From assembly GCA_963714795.1 (NCBI GenBank), contig CAVQPS010000009.1, positions 558,001-622,000 on the forward strand: 64,000 nt of DNA, written 5' to 3'. The first letter of the stretch is position 1, and every line of letters starts with the position of its first letter. Below, piece by piece: positions 53,595 to 63,336 of the stretch. Below the pieces are notes generated by a model, which was given only the letters and a program-made list of their open reading frames with translations, did not search any database and was not told the origin of the DNA. The stretch comes from DATIXJ01 sp963714795 (GTDB lineage: Bacteria; Bacteroidota; Ignavibacteria; UBA10030; SZUA-254). A program made the position numbers and the translations under genes.

Positions 53595-54758
53595 TGCTTC
53601 AGCGCAACCATATCGACCTTTCGATCCTCATTGCCGTGCTGACGCTGATGCTGTTGAGTCTCGGTATTGTCTATAGCGCTTCGGCGAGTTATGCGTTCGC
53701 GAAATACGGTGAAAGCGAAAAAATGTTGATCAGTCATGCCATCAAAGTTTTTCTTGGCGTGATCTGCCTGGTCGTCGGCATGAAACTGGATTATCATAAA
53801 CTTCAAAAATTAACCAAGATTGGTGTAATTGCTGCCGTTGGGTTGCTGATGATAACGCTGGTGCTGGGTGGTGAGGCGAAAGGTGCAACACGCTGGCTGC
53901 GGTGGAGCAGTATTGGTTTTCAACCGTCCGAGTTTGCAAAATACGCACTGATGTTTCATCTCTGCACGTTGATAGCGACAAAAGGAGAATTGATCCGGGA
54001 TTTCAAAAAAGGATTTATCCCGATGATGATCTGGATCGGACTGGTCACCGGGCTTGTCATGCTCCAGCCGAATTTCAGCATGGGATCGATGATTTTCCTG
54101 TTGAGTTTGTTGATGCTATTCATCGGTCGTGCAAAGCTTTCTCATCTTGTCCTGACATTCGCGGTTTTGATTCCCGTGCTGGTGCTTTACATGATGAGCG
54201 CGGAATATCGCCGCGCCCGAGTTATGGCATTTTTTAACGGAAGCAGTTCGTCCGGGAAAGTCGACGTATCAGGTATGGCAGGGAATGCTGGGATTCGGCA
54301 ACGGGGGAATTTTCGGTGTTGGTCCGGGCGAAAGCAAACAACGCGATTTCTTTTTGCCGGAATCGTATGGCGATTTTGTTTTTTCGATTGTCGGCGAGGA
54401 ATATGGATTTATCGGTACGATTTTCTTTATGGCTCTTTTTTTAATTGTGATGTTCCGCGGGTTTCGGATCGCTCGCCATGCGATGGATACGTTCGGCAGA
54501 AATCTTGCCATTGCCATTACCTGCGCGATAACATTGTATGCCCTGATCAATGCCGGTGTGACCCTGGGGATTTTGCCGACAACCGGTTTACCGATGCCGT
54601 TTGTCAGTTACGGCGGTTCGTCCATGGTGTTTTCTGCCGGAGCTATCGGTGTGTTATTGAATATTTCGTCGCAGACGGACCTCCATCCGCGAATTCGTCA
54701 TGTGCCGATTGTCGGTTCGGTGAATGCGGATGAGGTGAATGTCGGGAAAGTGTATTGA
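53591..54758 (+). pseudogene. ftsW: Lipid II polymerase FtsW, split by a one-base insertion
   Basis: The first part (53591 to about 54262) is normal SEDS sequence: SLGIVYSASASYAFA, GGEAKGATRWLRW and FQPSEFAKYALM, with several membrane helices. After SSSSGKV one extra base (about 54260-54263) changes frame. Skipping it restores TYQVWQGMLGFGNGGIFGVG, then ESYGDFVFSIVGEEYGFIG and the motif LPTTGLPMPFVSYGGSSM, to the stop at 54758. The corrected length is about 388 residues. FtsW is essential for septal wall synthesis, so a sequencing error is far more likely than a real null. A programmed shift is possible but there is no slippery run. Confidence 0.9.
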
Positions 54759-54759
54759 T

Positions 54760-55878
54760 GTGCATTCAGTACGAGCCATATTTGCGGGTGGCGGGACAGG
54801 CGGACATCTGTTTCCCGCGATCGCCATTGCCGACGAACTTAAAAAACTTGACCCCGGCGCCGAAATTCTTTTTATCGGAACTGCACAGAAAATCGAAGCG
54901 CGAGTCGTACCGCAATGCGGATACGCATTCCGGACAATTTGGATCAGCGGATTTCACAGAAAATTTCGTGTCGGCAATTTCTTGTTTCCATTGAAGGTGG
55001 TTATTTCATTTATGCAGTCAAGATCGATCATACAAGAATTTAAACCGGATGTCGTGATAGGAACCGGCGGATATGTTTCCGGTCCCGTTCTTCGTGCGGC
55101 TGTGATGATGAAAATCCCGACGCTGATCCAGGAGCAGAACAGTTATCCCGGCGTTACGACCCGCATGCTTGCCGAACGCGTTGATGAACTTCATCTGACA
55201 TTTGAAAGTTCGGAAAAATATTTTTCCCGGAAAGATCGTGTCTTTGTTTCAGGGAATCCGACAAGAAATATACTGGAAAATGCCGACACCGAAAAAGCGT
55301 CGGCATATTTCGGATTTGATCGAGCACAAAAAATAAAAACACTGTTCGTCGTCGGCGGCAGTCTCGGTGCGCGCAGTATCAATGAAGCCGTGCAACGGCA
55401 TCTCGATGAATTGATAAAGAACGGTTTCCGGATTCTCTGGCAGACAGGAAAGGAATATTTCCCTGAAGCTTCAGCAGCTGCAAAAAAATATTCTTCGAAT
55501 ATGATCTCTGTTCATCAGTTTATCGACAGAATGGATTATGCGTATGCTGTGGCAGATCTTGTTGTTTGCCGTGCCGGTGCGACGACGCTTGCCGAGTTGA
55601 CACGGCTTGGTAAACCGGCAATTTTAGTCCCGTACCCGCAAGCTGCCGCGAATCATCAGGTGGAAAACGCGCGCGCAATGGCGGAACACGGTGCAGCGGA
55701 AATTTTGTATGATGCTGAAGTTTCTGAACGGTTGCTCCAATCTGTGTTAGCGGCATCGGAAGATACACGATTATTACAAATGAGTGCACAAAGCCGCAAA
55801 CTTGGAAAACCGGACGCGGCAAAAGAAATCGGACAACACATTATCGCTCTCTCTCAACATCATAACAGGACGGTGTGA
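54760..55878 (+). CDS. murG: UDP-GlcNAc:lipid I transferase
   Basis: 372 residues from the GTG at 54760, one base after the ftsW stop; an in-frame ATG at 54739 overlapping ftsW is an alternative. Motifs are FAGGGTGGHLFPAIAIADEL, GTGGYVSGPVLRAA, IQEQNSYPGVTTRML, VVGGSLGARSINEAV and CRAGATTLAELT. It attaches GlcNAc to lipid I to form lipid II on the cytoplasmic face. Confidence 0.94.
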   Translation: MHSVRAIFAGGGTGGHLFPAIAIADELKKLDPGAEILFIGTAQKIEARVVPQCGYAFRTIWISGFHRKFRVGNFLFPLKVVISFMQSRSIIQEFKPDVVIGTGGYVSGPVLRAAVMMKIPTLIQEQNSYPGVTTRMLAERVDELHLTFESSEKYFSRKDRVFVSGNPTRNILENADTEKASAYFGFDRAQKIKTLFVVGGSLGARSINEAVQRHLDELIKNGFRILWQTGKEYFPEASAAAKKYSSNMISVHQFIDRMDYAYAVADLVVCRAGATTLAELTRLGKPAILVPYPQAAANHQVENARAMAEHGAAEILYDAEVSERLLQSVLAASEDTRLLQMSAQSRKLGKPDAAKEIGQHIIALSQHHNRTV

Positions 55879-56384
55879 AGATGGAAGAGCATCGGTTGCC
55901 CGCAGGATCAAAGATGTTCAAATATAAGCTGGACTTTTATTACCAGCAATCGTTGTTGTATCTGCTGACCCTTATATTGTATGCAGGTATCCGCGGTACA
56001 TTTTCGTTCGACCAGCTTCCATCGCTGGAAGTCGATCCGATATTGTACATCATTATTTTCTTTGTATTGCTTTCGTTCGTTGTGCTCTTGTTGAACAAAG
56101 CGCGTGACCGGAAATTGATTCTCGCTCCCGACAAAATCATTTTTCATAATAAATTTCGTGAACGGGAAATTGCTTTGAACGAAATTGAATGGTTTCATAT
56201 CGGCCGCGAGCGATCCGTCCAAACGGCCGGCCGCTCGCAGGTTATCGTTTTTAAAATTAAACACCGGCGGAGATTATTCCGCATCAGAATCGGACGGTAT
56301 GAACGTGACAAGGAATTATATATAGAAATGCAGCGTCTCGGCGAACAATTGCCCAAAGGGAAACGATTCGCCTTCGATATGTAA
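55875..56384 (+). CDS. Small membrane protein with PH-like domain, unknown function
   Basis: 169 residues from a GTG overlapping the murG stop (an ATG follows two codons later). Two membrane helices (about 26-43 and 56-76, LYLLTLILYAGI and ILYIIIFFVLLSFVVLLL) are followed by a beta-rich cytoplasmic part with a bPH-like pattern (KLILAPDKIIFHNKFREREI, WFHIGRERSV). I do not recognise a family. The coupling to murG suggests co-expression with cell wall synthesis. Confidence 0.6.
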   Translation: MKMEEHRLPAGSKMFKYKLDFYYQQSLLYLLTLILYAGIRGTFSFDQLPSLEVDPILYIIIFFVLLSFVVLLLNKARDRKLILAPDKIIFHNKFREREIALNEIEWFHIGRERSVQTAGRSQVIVFKIKHRRRLFRIRIGRYERDKELYIEMQRLGEQLPKGKRFAFDM

Positions 56385-56403
56385 TTTTGATGAAAGGATT
56401 GCG

Positions 56404-56764
56404 ATGGAAATAGTTCAGTATATCGCTTTGGGACTTTTCGGCGGAACGCTTGCCGGTTTGTTCGGCATCGGCGGAGCAATTATCATCGTTCCGGCACTTG
56501 TGTATCTTTTCGGATTCGATCAGAAAATGGCACAGGGGACGACGCTGGCGATGCTGATTCCCCCGACCGGATTGCTGGCGGCATGGCAATATTACCAAGG
56601 CGGTCATATGAATATCAAAGTCGCCGTCATCCTTTGCATCGGCATGTTTGTCGGCGGATACTTCGGCGGATATGTGGCAAATCATGTTCCTGCCGAATCT
56701 GATGCGAAAATTATTCGGTGTTTTTTTACTGCTCGTTGCTTTGAAAATGATATTCGGAAAGTAG
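56404..56764 (+). pseudogene. Short TSUP/TauE-like permease, frameshifted near the end
   Basis: GGTLAGLFGIGGAIIIVPAL (about 15-34) is the TauE/SafE signature. Helices follow (KVAVILCIGMFVGGYFGGYV). After PAE the frame shifts by one extra T (about 56698). Skipping it gives LMRKLFGVFLLLVALKMIFG and a stop at 56764, 119 residues, the size of half-length TSUP proteins that probably dimerise. The family moves organic or sulfur anions such as sulfite, sulfoacetate or other small acids. The presence of such a gene between murG and murC is unusual. Confidence 0.75.
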
Positions 56765-56800
56765 TTTCATGATTGTGAATATTTTCATTCAAAAAATATA

Positions 56801-58189
56801 ATGTTTTCATCGATCAAAAAAATACATTTTATCGGCATCGGCGGTATCGGCATGAGCGGCATCGCGGAAATTCTGATCGATCAGGGATTCCGTGTGAGCG
56901 GATCGGATCGCGCATTGAGCGAAGTGACCGAACGATTGCAGAAACTCGGTGCAAAAATTTTTGAAGGGCATGCCGCCGCCAATGTCGCGGCAGATGTCGA
57001 TGCGGTTGTCTATTCTTCTGCCGTCCCTCATGACAATCCGGAATTTGTTGATGCGGTACGAAGAAAAATTCCGGTTATCCGCCGCGCGGAAATGCTCGCT
57101 GAAGTAATGCGCCTGAAATACGGCATCGGCATTGCCGGCACGCATGGAAAAACGACGACGACGTCGATGGTGAGCTTGGTATTGATGGAAGGAAATCTTG
57201 ACCCGACCGTTATTGTCGGGGGAAAGTTGAGCGGGCTTGGCGGGACAAACGCACGCCTCGGTCACGGCGATTTTATCGTTGTTGAAGCGGACGAATTCGA
57301 TCGATCATTTCTTTCGATTACGCCGACGGTTGCCGTGCTGACGACACTTGAAACGGATCATCTCGATTGTTACCGCGACCTGGAAGATATCAAAGGTGCG
57401 TTCGTTCAGTTTGCGAGCAAAGTTCCGTTTTACGGATTTATCGTTCTCTGCCTCGACGAACCGGCGCTCCAGGATATTATGCCGCAGCTCAATCAGAAAA
57501 AAATCATCACCTACGGATTCAATCCGCAGGCCGACGTTCAGGCAGTCGATATCCGGCACAAAGATAATACGACATCTTTTATCGTTCTGAGAAACGGAAA
57601 AGAATTCGGAACAATCGTCCTGCAAATTCCGGGAAAGCATAATGTCCAAAATGCCCTGGCGGCAATTTCTGTCGGATTGGAACTGGGTGTTCCTTTTTCA
57701 AAAGTCAAAGAAGGAATTGAAAAGTTTTCCGGTGTTTACCGGCGATGGGAAAAAAAAGGCGAAGTGAACGGCATTTCAGTGTATGATGATTATGCTCATC
57801 ATCCTACCGAATGCCGGGCGACGCTTGCGGGCGTCAAAGCGGGTTGGCGGCGGAGAGTTGTGTGTGTGTTTCAGCCGCATTTATATTCGCGCACACGGGA
57901 TTTTTATGAAGAATTCGGAAAAGCATTTTTATTGTCCGACGTCTTGATTGTGACCGATGTGTATCCTGCCCGTGAAGAACCGATTCAGGGAATTTCCGGA
58001 GAATTGATTACGAACGCGGCACAACAGTACGGTCATAAGAATGTTCACTACGTCGCCGATAAAAAACGAGTGCCGGCTGAACTGATGAATATTGTTCAAC
58101 CGAACGATATCGTTATCACGATGGGAGCCGGGGATATCTGGAAATATGGCGACGAATTTCTTCAGCAGTTGAAACGTAAACAAAAATAA
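56801..58189 (+). CDS. murC: UDP-MurNAc:L-Ala ligase
   Basis: 462 residues. HFIGIGGIGMSGIAEIL at the start, the ATP loop GIAGTHGKTTTTSMV (about 109-123), EADEFDRSFLSITP and the motif VYDDYAHHPTECRATL, all intact. It starts the stem peptide by adding L-Ala to UDP-MurNAc. It is separated from the TSUP gene by 36 bases and followed by murB in the common murC-murB order. Confidence 0.96.
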   Translation: MFSSIKKIHFIGIGGIGMSGIAEILIDQGFRVSGSDRALSEVTERLQKLGAKIFEGHAAANVAADVDAVVYSSAVPHDNPEFVDAVRRKIPVIRRAEMLAEVMRLKYGIGIAGTHGKTTTTSMVSLVLMEGNLDPTVIVGGKLSGLGGTNARLGHGDFIVVEADEFDRSFLSITPTVAVLTTLETDHLDCYRDLEDIKGAFVQFASKVPFYGFIVLCLDEPALQDIMPQLNQKKIITYGFNPQADVQAVDIRHKDNTTSFIVLRNGKEFGTIVLQIPGKHNVQNALAAISVGLELGVPFSKVKEGIEKFSGVYRRWEKKGEVNGISVYDDYAHHPTECRATLAGVKAGWRRRVVCVFQPHLYSRTRDFYEEFGKAFLLSDVLIVTDVYPAREEPIQGISGELITNAAQQYGHKNVHYVADKKRVPAELMNIVQPNDIVITMGAGDIWKYGDEFLQQLKRKQK

Positions 58190-58211
58190 GTTTCGAAATG
58201 TGAGTTGACGA

Positions 58212-59129
58212 TTGGTTAATATTGATAACATAAAAGAGATTTTTCGCGGGCACATTGCGATCAGCGAACCGTTGAGTAAATATACGACGTTTCGTATCGG
58301 CGGTCCTGCAGATTATTACCTCGAACCCGTGGACAAGGAAGATGTGGTTCATATTATCACCTATTTTCAGCAGCAGCGATTTCCTTTTTTGATTGTCGGT
58401 CGCGGGAGCAATCTCCTGGTTAGCGATGAAGGAGTGCGTGGTGCAGTCATCAACCTGGAATCCGGCCTGAATTCGTTGCGGGTTGAAGGCGATCGGGTTT
58501 TTGCCGATGCCGGCGTCACGATGGCACGGTTTGTCGATTTCTGCGTTCAGCGCGGATATAAAGGTGTTGAAATGCTTGCGGGCATTCCCGGAACGGTTGG
58601 CGGTGCGCTGATGATGAACGCGGGAGCGTATGGCGGGGAAATTGCCGATCATCTCGTCGATGTGGAACTGTTGCGGAACGGAACGCTCCTCTATCTGAAA
58701 AAAGAAGGAGGAGGATTTGCATACCGCCGATCCGGTTTACACGACGATGTGATTCTCGGCGCGAGTTTTCGTTTACCGGAAGGTGATAAAACGGAAATCA
58801 TGAATCTCCGCCGCGAGTTATTGCAGAAGCGCAACCAGGCACAGCCGCTGAATTATCCGAATTCCGGCAGCATGTTCAAAAATCCTCCGGGAAATTTTGC
58901 CGCCAAATTGATCGAGGAAGCCGGTTTGAAAAGTGCACGAAGAGGTAACGCTCAAATTTCTGAAAAACATGCGAACTTTATCGTCAATCTCGGCAATGCA
59001 AAAGCGCAGGATGTGCTGGACCTGCTGAATCTCGCGCGAAAAACCGTACTGGACAAATTCGGTATTGTTTTGGAGCCCGAAGTAAAACTTATTGGATTTC
59101 CAATCGACAGGAAAGAAGTATTGTCATGA
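58212..59129 (+). CDS. murB: UDP-N-acetylenolpyruvoylglucosamine reductase
   Basis: 305 residues from a TTG start (no ATG in frame fits better). The FAD-binding part has YTTFRIGGPADYY, the motif LIVGRGSNLLVSDEG and GVEMLAGIPGTVGGALMMNAGAYGGE cut into its known blocks. The catalytic Ser is in NSGSMFKNPPG (about 216-226), and the final Glu in LEPEVKLIG. It reduces UDP-GlcNAc-enolpyruvate to UDP-MurNAc. Its stop overlaps ftsQ (ATGA). Confidence 0.93.
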   Translation: MVNIDNIKEIFRGHIAISEPLSKYTTFRIGGPADYYLEPVDKEDVVHIITYFQQQRFPFLIVGRGSNLLVSDEGVRGAVINLESGLNSLRVEGDRVFADAGVTMARFVDFCVQRGYKGVEMLAGIPGTVGGALMMNAGAYGGEIADHLVDVELLRNGTLLYLKKEGGGFAYRRSGLHDDVILGASFRLPEGDKTEIMNLRRELLQKRNQAQPLNYPNSGSMFKNPPGNFAAKLIEEAGLKSARRGNAQISEKHANFIVNLGNAKAQDVLDLLNLARKTVLDKFGIVLEPEVKLIGFPIDRKEVLS

Positions 59130-59935
59130 TGGAACAAGAAATTCGTCATACTGCAACTAATCGGACCCGGCCGAAACGGTGGGGATTATGGCTGATGATT
59201 CCGTTGGTGATGGGCACATGTGTGTTGTGTGTCGTTTCGTCGAAGTGGAAAGAGTCGCTCAAAACCCAGCGAATACTGATCGAAGGTTCACGGATTATTC
59301 CGGCACAGCAATTATATGCAATGTCGGGAATCGCGATGAAATCCCCGATGTATGGAAGCGATTTGTATACAGTGAGGAATCGTCTTCTCGCTCAACCGTT
59401 CATACAGTCGGTCGGAATTTTCCGGCAATATCCGGATGTAATTCGCATTCGCGTCAAAGAACGGGAGCCGATTGCAACGTTGAACAACGGTTCGATGTAT
59501 TATCTCGATGCGGAAAGTTATCTGTTGCCGTATGTACAAACAACGGCAAAGCTCGATCTTCCGATGATCAACGGCGTGAACGACTTGCAGAAAGTACGTC
59601 CCGGCGATCATGTCATGCTTCCGGAAATTACTCAGGCGATTCAACTGCTTCAAACGGCACAGGCGATCGATTCATCCATGTATCATTTCATTTCCGAAGT
59701 GAACATGAACGGCGGCGGAGATATTATTTTGTATTCGACCGATGTGGCGGTTCCGATTTATGTCGGTCGTGGCGAAATTCCGAAAAAGTTATTGACGTTA
59801 CAATCGTTCTGGAGCAAGTTTATCAAAACCGGCAATGCAGAAAAATTAAAATATGTCGATTTGCGGTTCGATGATCAGGTCGTGGTCCGTTGGCAAACCG
59901 ATGAAAAACAGCCGTCAGCGAAAGCGGCATTATAA
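59126..59935 (+). CDS. ftsQ: Cell division protein FtsQ/DivIB
   Basis: 269 residues. A short basic cytoplasmic end, one membrane helix (about 20-37, LMIPLVMGTCVLCVVSS), and a POTRA domain (about 43-113: ILIEGSRIIPAQQLYAMSGI, then FRQYPDVIRIRVKEREPIA). The FtsQ beta domain follows with YLDAESYLLPY and LRFDDQVVVRW. It links FtsA/FtsK-side components to FtsL and FtsWI. It is poorly conserved in sequence; the order murB-ftsQ-ftsA supports the call. Confidence 0.9.
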   Translation: MMEQEIRHTATNRTRPKRWGLWLMIPLVMGTCVLCVVSSKWKESLKTQRILIEGSRIIPAQQLYAMSGIAMKSPMYGSDLYTVRNRLLAQPFIQSVGIFRQYPDVIRIRVKEREPIATLNNGSMYYLDAESYLLPYVQTTAKLDLPMINGVNDLQKVRPGDHVMLPEITQAIQLLQTAQAIDSSMYHFISEVNMNGGGDIILYSTDVAVPIYVGRGEIPKKLLTLQSFWSKFIKTGNAEKLKYVDLRFDDQVVVRWQTDEKQPSAKAAL

Positions 59936-59945
59936 TTGAAAGGAT

Positions 59946-61202
59946 ATGATGATGGAACAGGAAATCATTGTTGGATTGGATATCGGCACGACGAAAGTCT
60001 GCGCCATTGTTGCTTCGGTCGATGAAGGGAACCGGTTCAATGTTCTCGGTGTCGGAAGAAGTCCTTCCGATGGATTGACCCGCGGTGTAGTGACCAACAT
60101 CGATAAAACAGTCCGTTCGATTCAAAGTGCGGTTGCCGAGGCGGAATCACGTTCCGGGATCAAAATCCAATCGGTGATAGTCGGTATTGCCGGAGATCAT
60201 ATTCAAAGTTTCCAGAGCCGCGGCGTTATTGCAATCAGCGGGCCGGAAAACGAGATCACGCAAGCCGACGTGAACCGTCTGATTGAAGATACAAAACGGG
60301 TCGCTCTTCCGTCGGATCGAAAAATTATTCATGTCATTCCGCAGGAGTTCATCATCGACGGTCAGGATGGCGTTTGTGATCCGGTCGGCATGGCCGGCGT
60401 CCGTCTTGAAGCCAATGTACATATCATTACGGGATTGGTGACTGCCGCACAAAATGTGTACAAATGTGTCCAGCGCGCGGGACTTCACATCAGCGATATC
60501 GTACTCGAACCGCTTGCATCGAGTTATGCGGTTCTCGATGAAGAAGAGAAAGAAGTCGGCGTTGCTCTTCTCGATGTCGGCGGCGGAACAACCGACTTGG
60601 CTGTTTTTGAAGATCGAACGATTCGGCATACGGCGGTCATTCCGTTCGCAGGCAATCAGATTACCAATGATATCCGTAAAGGACTCGGTGTCCTGACCGA
60701 ACAGGCGGAAAAATTAAAATGCCAATACGGTTTTGCCTATGTTCGCAGTGTGGTGGACGATGAACCGATCACCATTCCCGGCATCGGCGGGCGTCCGCCG
60801 CTGGAAATTGATAAGCGGCTTCTTGCACAAATCATTCAGCCGAGAGTGGAAGAGATTTTCGAACTTGCCGCCATGGAAATAAAACGGTCAGGTTATTCGC
60901 GGCATCTTTCTGCCGGTGTGGTCCTGACGGGCGGCGGGGCGCTCATCAAAGGCGCATCAGAACTTGCCAACGAAGTGCTCGGAATGCCGGTGAAGATCGG
61001 AATTCCCGCGGGTTTTAACGCCGGATTGGTGCGTGAAACCGAAAATCCCATTTATGCGACGTGCGTCGGTTTGGTACTGCACGGACTTCGCCACAAAGAC
61101 CACACGCAATTTACATTTGAAACGAACGGGAAATCCGGCGGCAGCAACGGTTCGATAAAAAAAGTTTTTTCGAAAATGAAAAGCTGGTTTGACGAGCTGT
61201 AA
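59946..61202 (+). CDS. ftsA: Cell division protein FtsA
   Basis: 418 residues (the second Met, at 59949, may be the real start). Actin-fold motifs: VGLDIGTTKVCAIVAS at the start, DVGGGTTDLAVFED (about 204-217) and VVLTGGGALIKGASEL. The 1C domain lies at about 85-165. The C-terminal KKVFSKMKSWFDEL is an amphipathic membrane-targeting helix. It anchors FtsZ polymers to the inner membrane and recruits later division proteins. ftsZ lies 68 bases downstream. Confidence 0.96.
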   Translation: MMMEQEIIVGLDIGTTKVCAIVASVDEGNRFNVLGVGRSPSDGLTRGVVTNIDKTVRSIQSAVAEAESRSGIKIQSVIVGIAGDHIQSFQSRGVIAISGPENEITQADVNRLIEDTKRVALPSDRKIIHVIPQEFIIDGQDGVCDPVGMAGVRLEANVHIITGLVTAAQNVYKCVQRAGLHISDIVLEPLASSYAVLDEEEKEVGVALLDVGGGTTDLAVFEDRTIRHTAVIPFAGNQITNDIRKGLGVLTEQAEKLKCQYGFAYVRSVVDDEPITIPGIGGRPPLEIDKRLLAQIIQPRVEEIFELAAMEIKRSGYSRHLSAGVVLTGGGALIKGASELANEVLGMPVKIGIPAGFNAGLVRETENPIYATCVGLVLHGLRHKDHTQFTFETNGKSGGSNGSIKKVFSKMKSWFDEL

Positions 61203-61270
61203 ATACAACGGAATAAGTAAAAATAATAATTCACAATCATCAACATGTCACAATATAAGGAGAAACGATA

Positions 61271-62446
61271 GTGATAGAACTCGATAATTACTTCGACCAT
61301 GGCGCAAAAATCCGCGTGGTGGGAGTTGGCGGTGGCGGCGGTAATGCCATCAACAGCATGATCGACAAGCGGTTGCAGGGAGTCGATTTCTTTGCGATCA
61401 ATACCGATAACCAGGCGCTCGAACGAAATAAAGCGCCGAACAAAATTCAAATAGGAAAAAACCTGACCCGTGGCCTTGGAGCCGGAGCCGATCCTTCTAT
61501 CGGCCAGCGAGCGGTAGAAGAAGACCGTGATGAAATTGCCCGCGCTCTTGCGGGAACCGATATGGTCTTCGTCACTGCAGGAATGGGTGGCGGAACCGGT
61601 ACCGGCGGTGCACCGATCGTTGCCAATGTTGCAAAAAGCATCGGAGCTCTCGTTGTCGGAATCGTGACGAAGCCGTTTACATGTGAAGGTAAGAAACGGA
61701 TGTCACAGGCAGAGTCGGGAATTGAAGAGATGAAGAAACAGGTCGATACACTCATCATGATTCCCAACCAAAAATTGCTTTCGATCGTTGAACGGAACAC
61801 GCCGTTGCAGGAAGCTTTCGACAAGGCAAATGATGTGTTGTACAATGCAACGCGTGGTATTTCCGAACTGATTACGACGCCCGGATTAATCAATGTCGAT
61901 TTTGCCGATGTTCGCACGATCATGCGCGAAATGGGCGATGCGTTGATGGGTTCCGGTTTGGCGACCGGCGAGAACCGGGCGATCGAAGCCGCGCACGCTG
62001 CTATTTCCAGTCCGTTGCTTGAAGGTGTTTCCATTGCCGGAGCATTGGGCGTACTGGTGAATGTCACCGGCGGTCCGACGATGTCTCTGGTCGAAGTCGA
62101 TGAAGCGGTGAGCGTCATTCATGAAGCGGCGGGCGAAGAAGCCAACGTAATCATGGGTGCCGTGATCGATGAAAATCTCGGCGATGAAATGATGGTAACG
62201 GTCATTGCAACCGGTTTCAACAAACGAGGAACGGGTGCTGTGCGTGTTGCCAGGCCGATGGCGAAAGTGATCGATCGTATTCCGACCGGGCTTCATGATT
62301 TACAGAAACTTGATGAACCGGCATTCATGCGAAAAGGAATCGATATTTCGTTGAATCCCTTTAAGCAGGACGACAACGATCAACAAAAATCGTCGAATGC
62401 CGTGGATACGGAAAAACCGGCATTTCTCCGGAAGATCATGGATTAA
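61271..62446 (+). CDS. ftsZ: Cell division protein FtsZ
   Basis: 391 residues from a GTG with a very good RBS (AAGGAGA, 7-base spacing). The tubulin signature GMGGGTGTGGAP (about 99-110), GVGGGGGNAINSMI near the start and the NVTGGPTMSLVEVDEAV loop are present. The linker (about 330-375) is followed by the C-terminal peptide EKPAFLRKIMD that binds FtsA. It polymerises with GTP into the Z ring. It is the last of the cluster. Confidence 0.97.
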   Translation: MIELDNYFDHGAKIRVVGVGGGGGNAINSMIDKRLQGVDFFAINTDNQALERNKAPNKIQIGKNLTRGLGAGADPSIGQRAVEEDRDEIARALAGTDMVFVTAGMGGGTGTGGAPIVANVAKSIGALVVGIVTKPFTCEGKKRMSQAESGIEEMKKQVDTLIMIPNQKLLSIVERNTPLQEAFDKANDVLYNATRGISELITTPGLINVDFADVRTIMREMGDALMGSGLATGENRAIEAAHAAISSPLLEGVSIAGALGVLVNVTGGPTMSLVEVDEAVSVIHEAAGEEANVIMGAVIDENLGDEMMVTVIATGFNKRGTGAVRVARPMAKVIDRIPTGLHDLQKLDEPAFMRKGIDISLNPFKQDDNDQQKSSNAVDTEKPAFLRKIMD

Positions 62447-62649
62447 TCTCTGCCGGAACAGAAATAATTTCTTGCTATCGTTCTCTTGATTCTGAGAAGC
62501 GTGCCGTCCCGGTGAAATCGAGTCGCCGGGGCTGGCATGCTCTCATTTGAAATGACAAACGAGGGATACGGAGTAGCATTTCTGTGGATATCTTCGTTTT
62601 GTAATTTCGGCAGTTGCATTTTCTTCCCGCCTTTCATACCTTAGAGTGT

Positions 62650-63318
62650 ATGAAAATTTATCTGATTGCCTTGTTCCTCATTGTTTCAGTTTCAGGTTTA
62701 TACTCTCAATCTGTCCGTGTCAACAGTGCCTTTAAAATCGCGCGCCTGAAATACAGCGGCGGCGGCGATTGGTATAATGGTCCGATGGAAGAACCGGATC
62801 TTCTTATGTTTGTCCGCCAGAATACACTCATCGATGTCGATCCCGTGTACGAATTTACCGATGTTGCCAGCGACAAGTTTTTTTCTTACCCGTTTATTTT
62901 CATGACCGGTCACGGCAGTATACTGTTTTCCGATCTGGAACGAAAACGAATTCGGACATATCTCGAAAAAGGCGGATTCATTTATGCCGATGATGATTAC
63001 GGGATGGATAAGTTTTTTCGCCGTGAGATCAAGAAAATATTTCCCGAGCAGGATTTAGTCGAATTACCGTTCTCCTACGGTTTGTATCATTGCGTCTATG
63101 ATTTTCCTTACGGTCCGCCGAAAACCCACGAACATAACGGCAAACCGCCGCAGGGGTTCGGAATTTTTCATAACGGCAGACTTGTTCTCTATTATACATA
63201 CGAATCGAATCCCAGTGACGGATGGGATCCGCCCGAAGTTCACGGCGATCCGCCCGAAAAAAGGGAAGAAGCGCTTCGATTCGGAACAAATCTCGTCGTT
63301 TGGGCGCTGACTCATTAA
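62650..63318 (+). CDS. DUF4159-domain exported protein
   Basis: 222 residues from the ATG at 62650, which opens a signal peptide (about 1-18, SGLYSQ); an upstream Met at 62614 would put residues before the signal and is rejected. The body has FKIARLKYSGGGDWYN, the motif FIFMTGHGSILFSD, RTYLEKGGFIYADDDYGMDKFF and YHCVYDFP, typical of DUF4159. These proteins resemble glutamine-amidotransferase-like folds without a nucleophile. They occur next to large membrane proteins and MoxR/VWA systems. The next gene is a large membrane protein, which fits. Exact role unknown. Confidence 0.85.
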   Translation: MKIYLIALFLIVSVSGLYSQSVRVNSAFKIARLKYSGGGDWYNGPMEEPDLLMFVRQNTLIDVDPVYEFTDVASDKFFSYPFIFMTGHGSILFSDLERKRIRTYLEKGGFIYADDDYGMDKFFRREIKKIFPEQDLVELPFSYGLYHCVYDFPYGPPKTHEHNGKPPQGFGIFHNGRLVLYYTYESNPSDGWDPPEVHGDPPEKREEALRFGTNLVVWALTH

Positions 63319-63336
63319 CGAACACGGAATGCCGGA

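Noticed and set aside
62500..62530. Stem CCCGGTGA/TCGCCGGG after ftsZ as terminator
   Set aside because: It is not followed by a T-run, so a terminator call is not supported.
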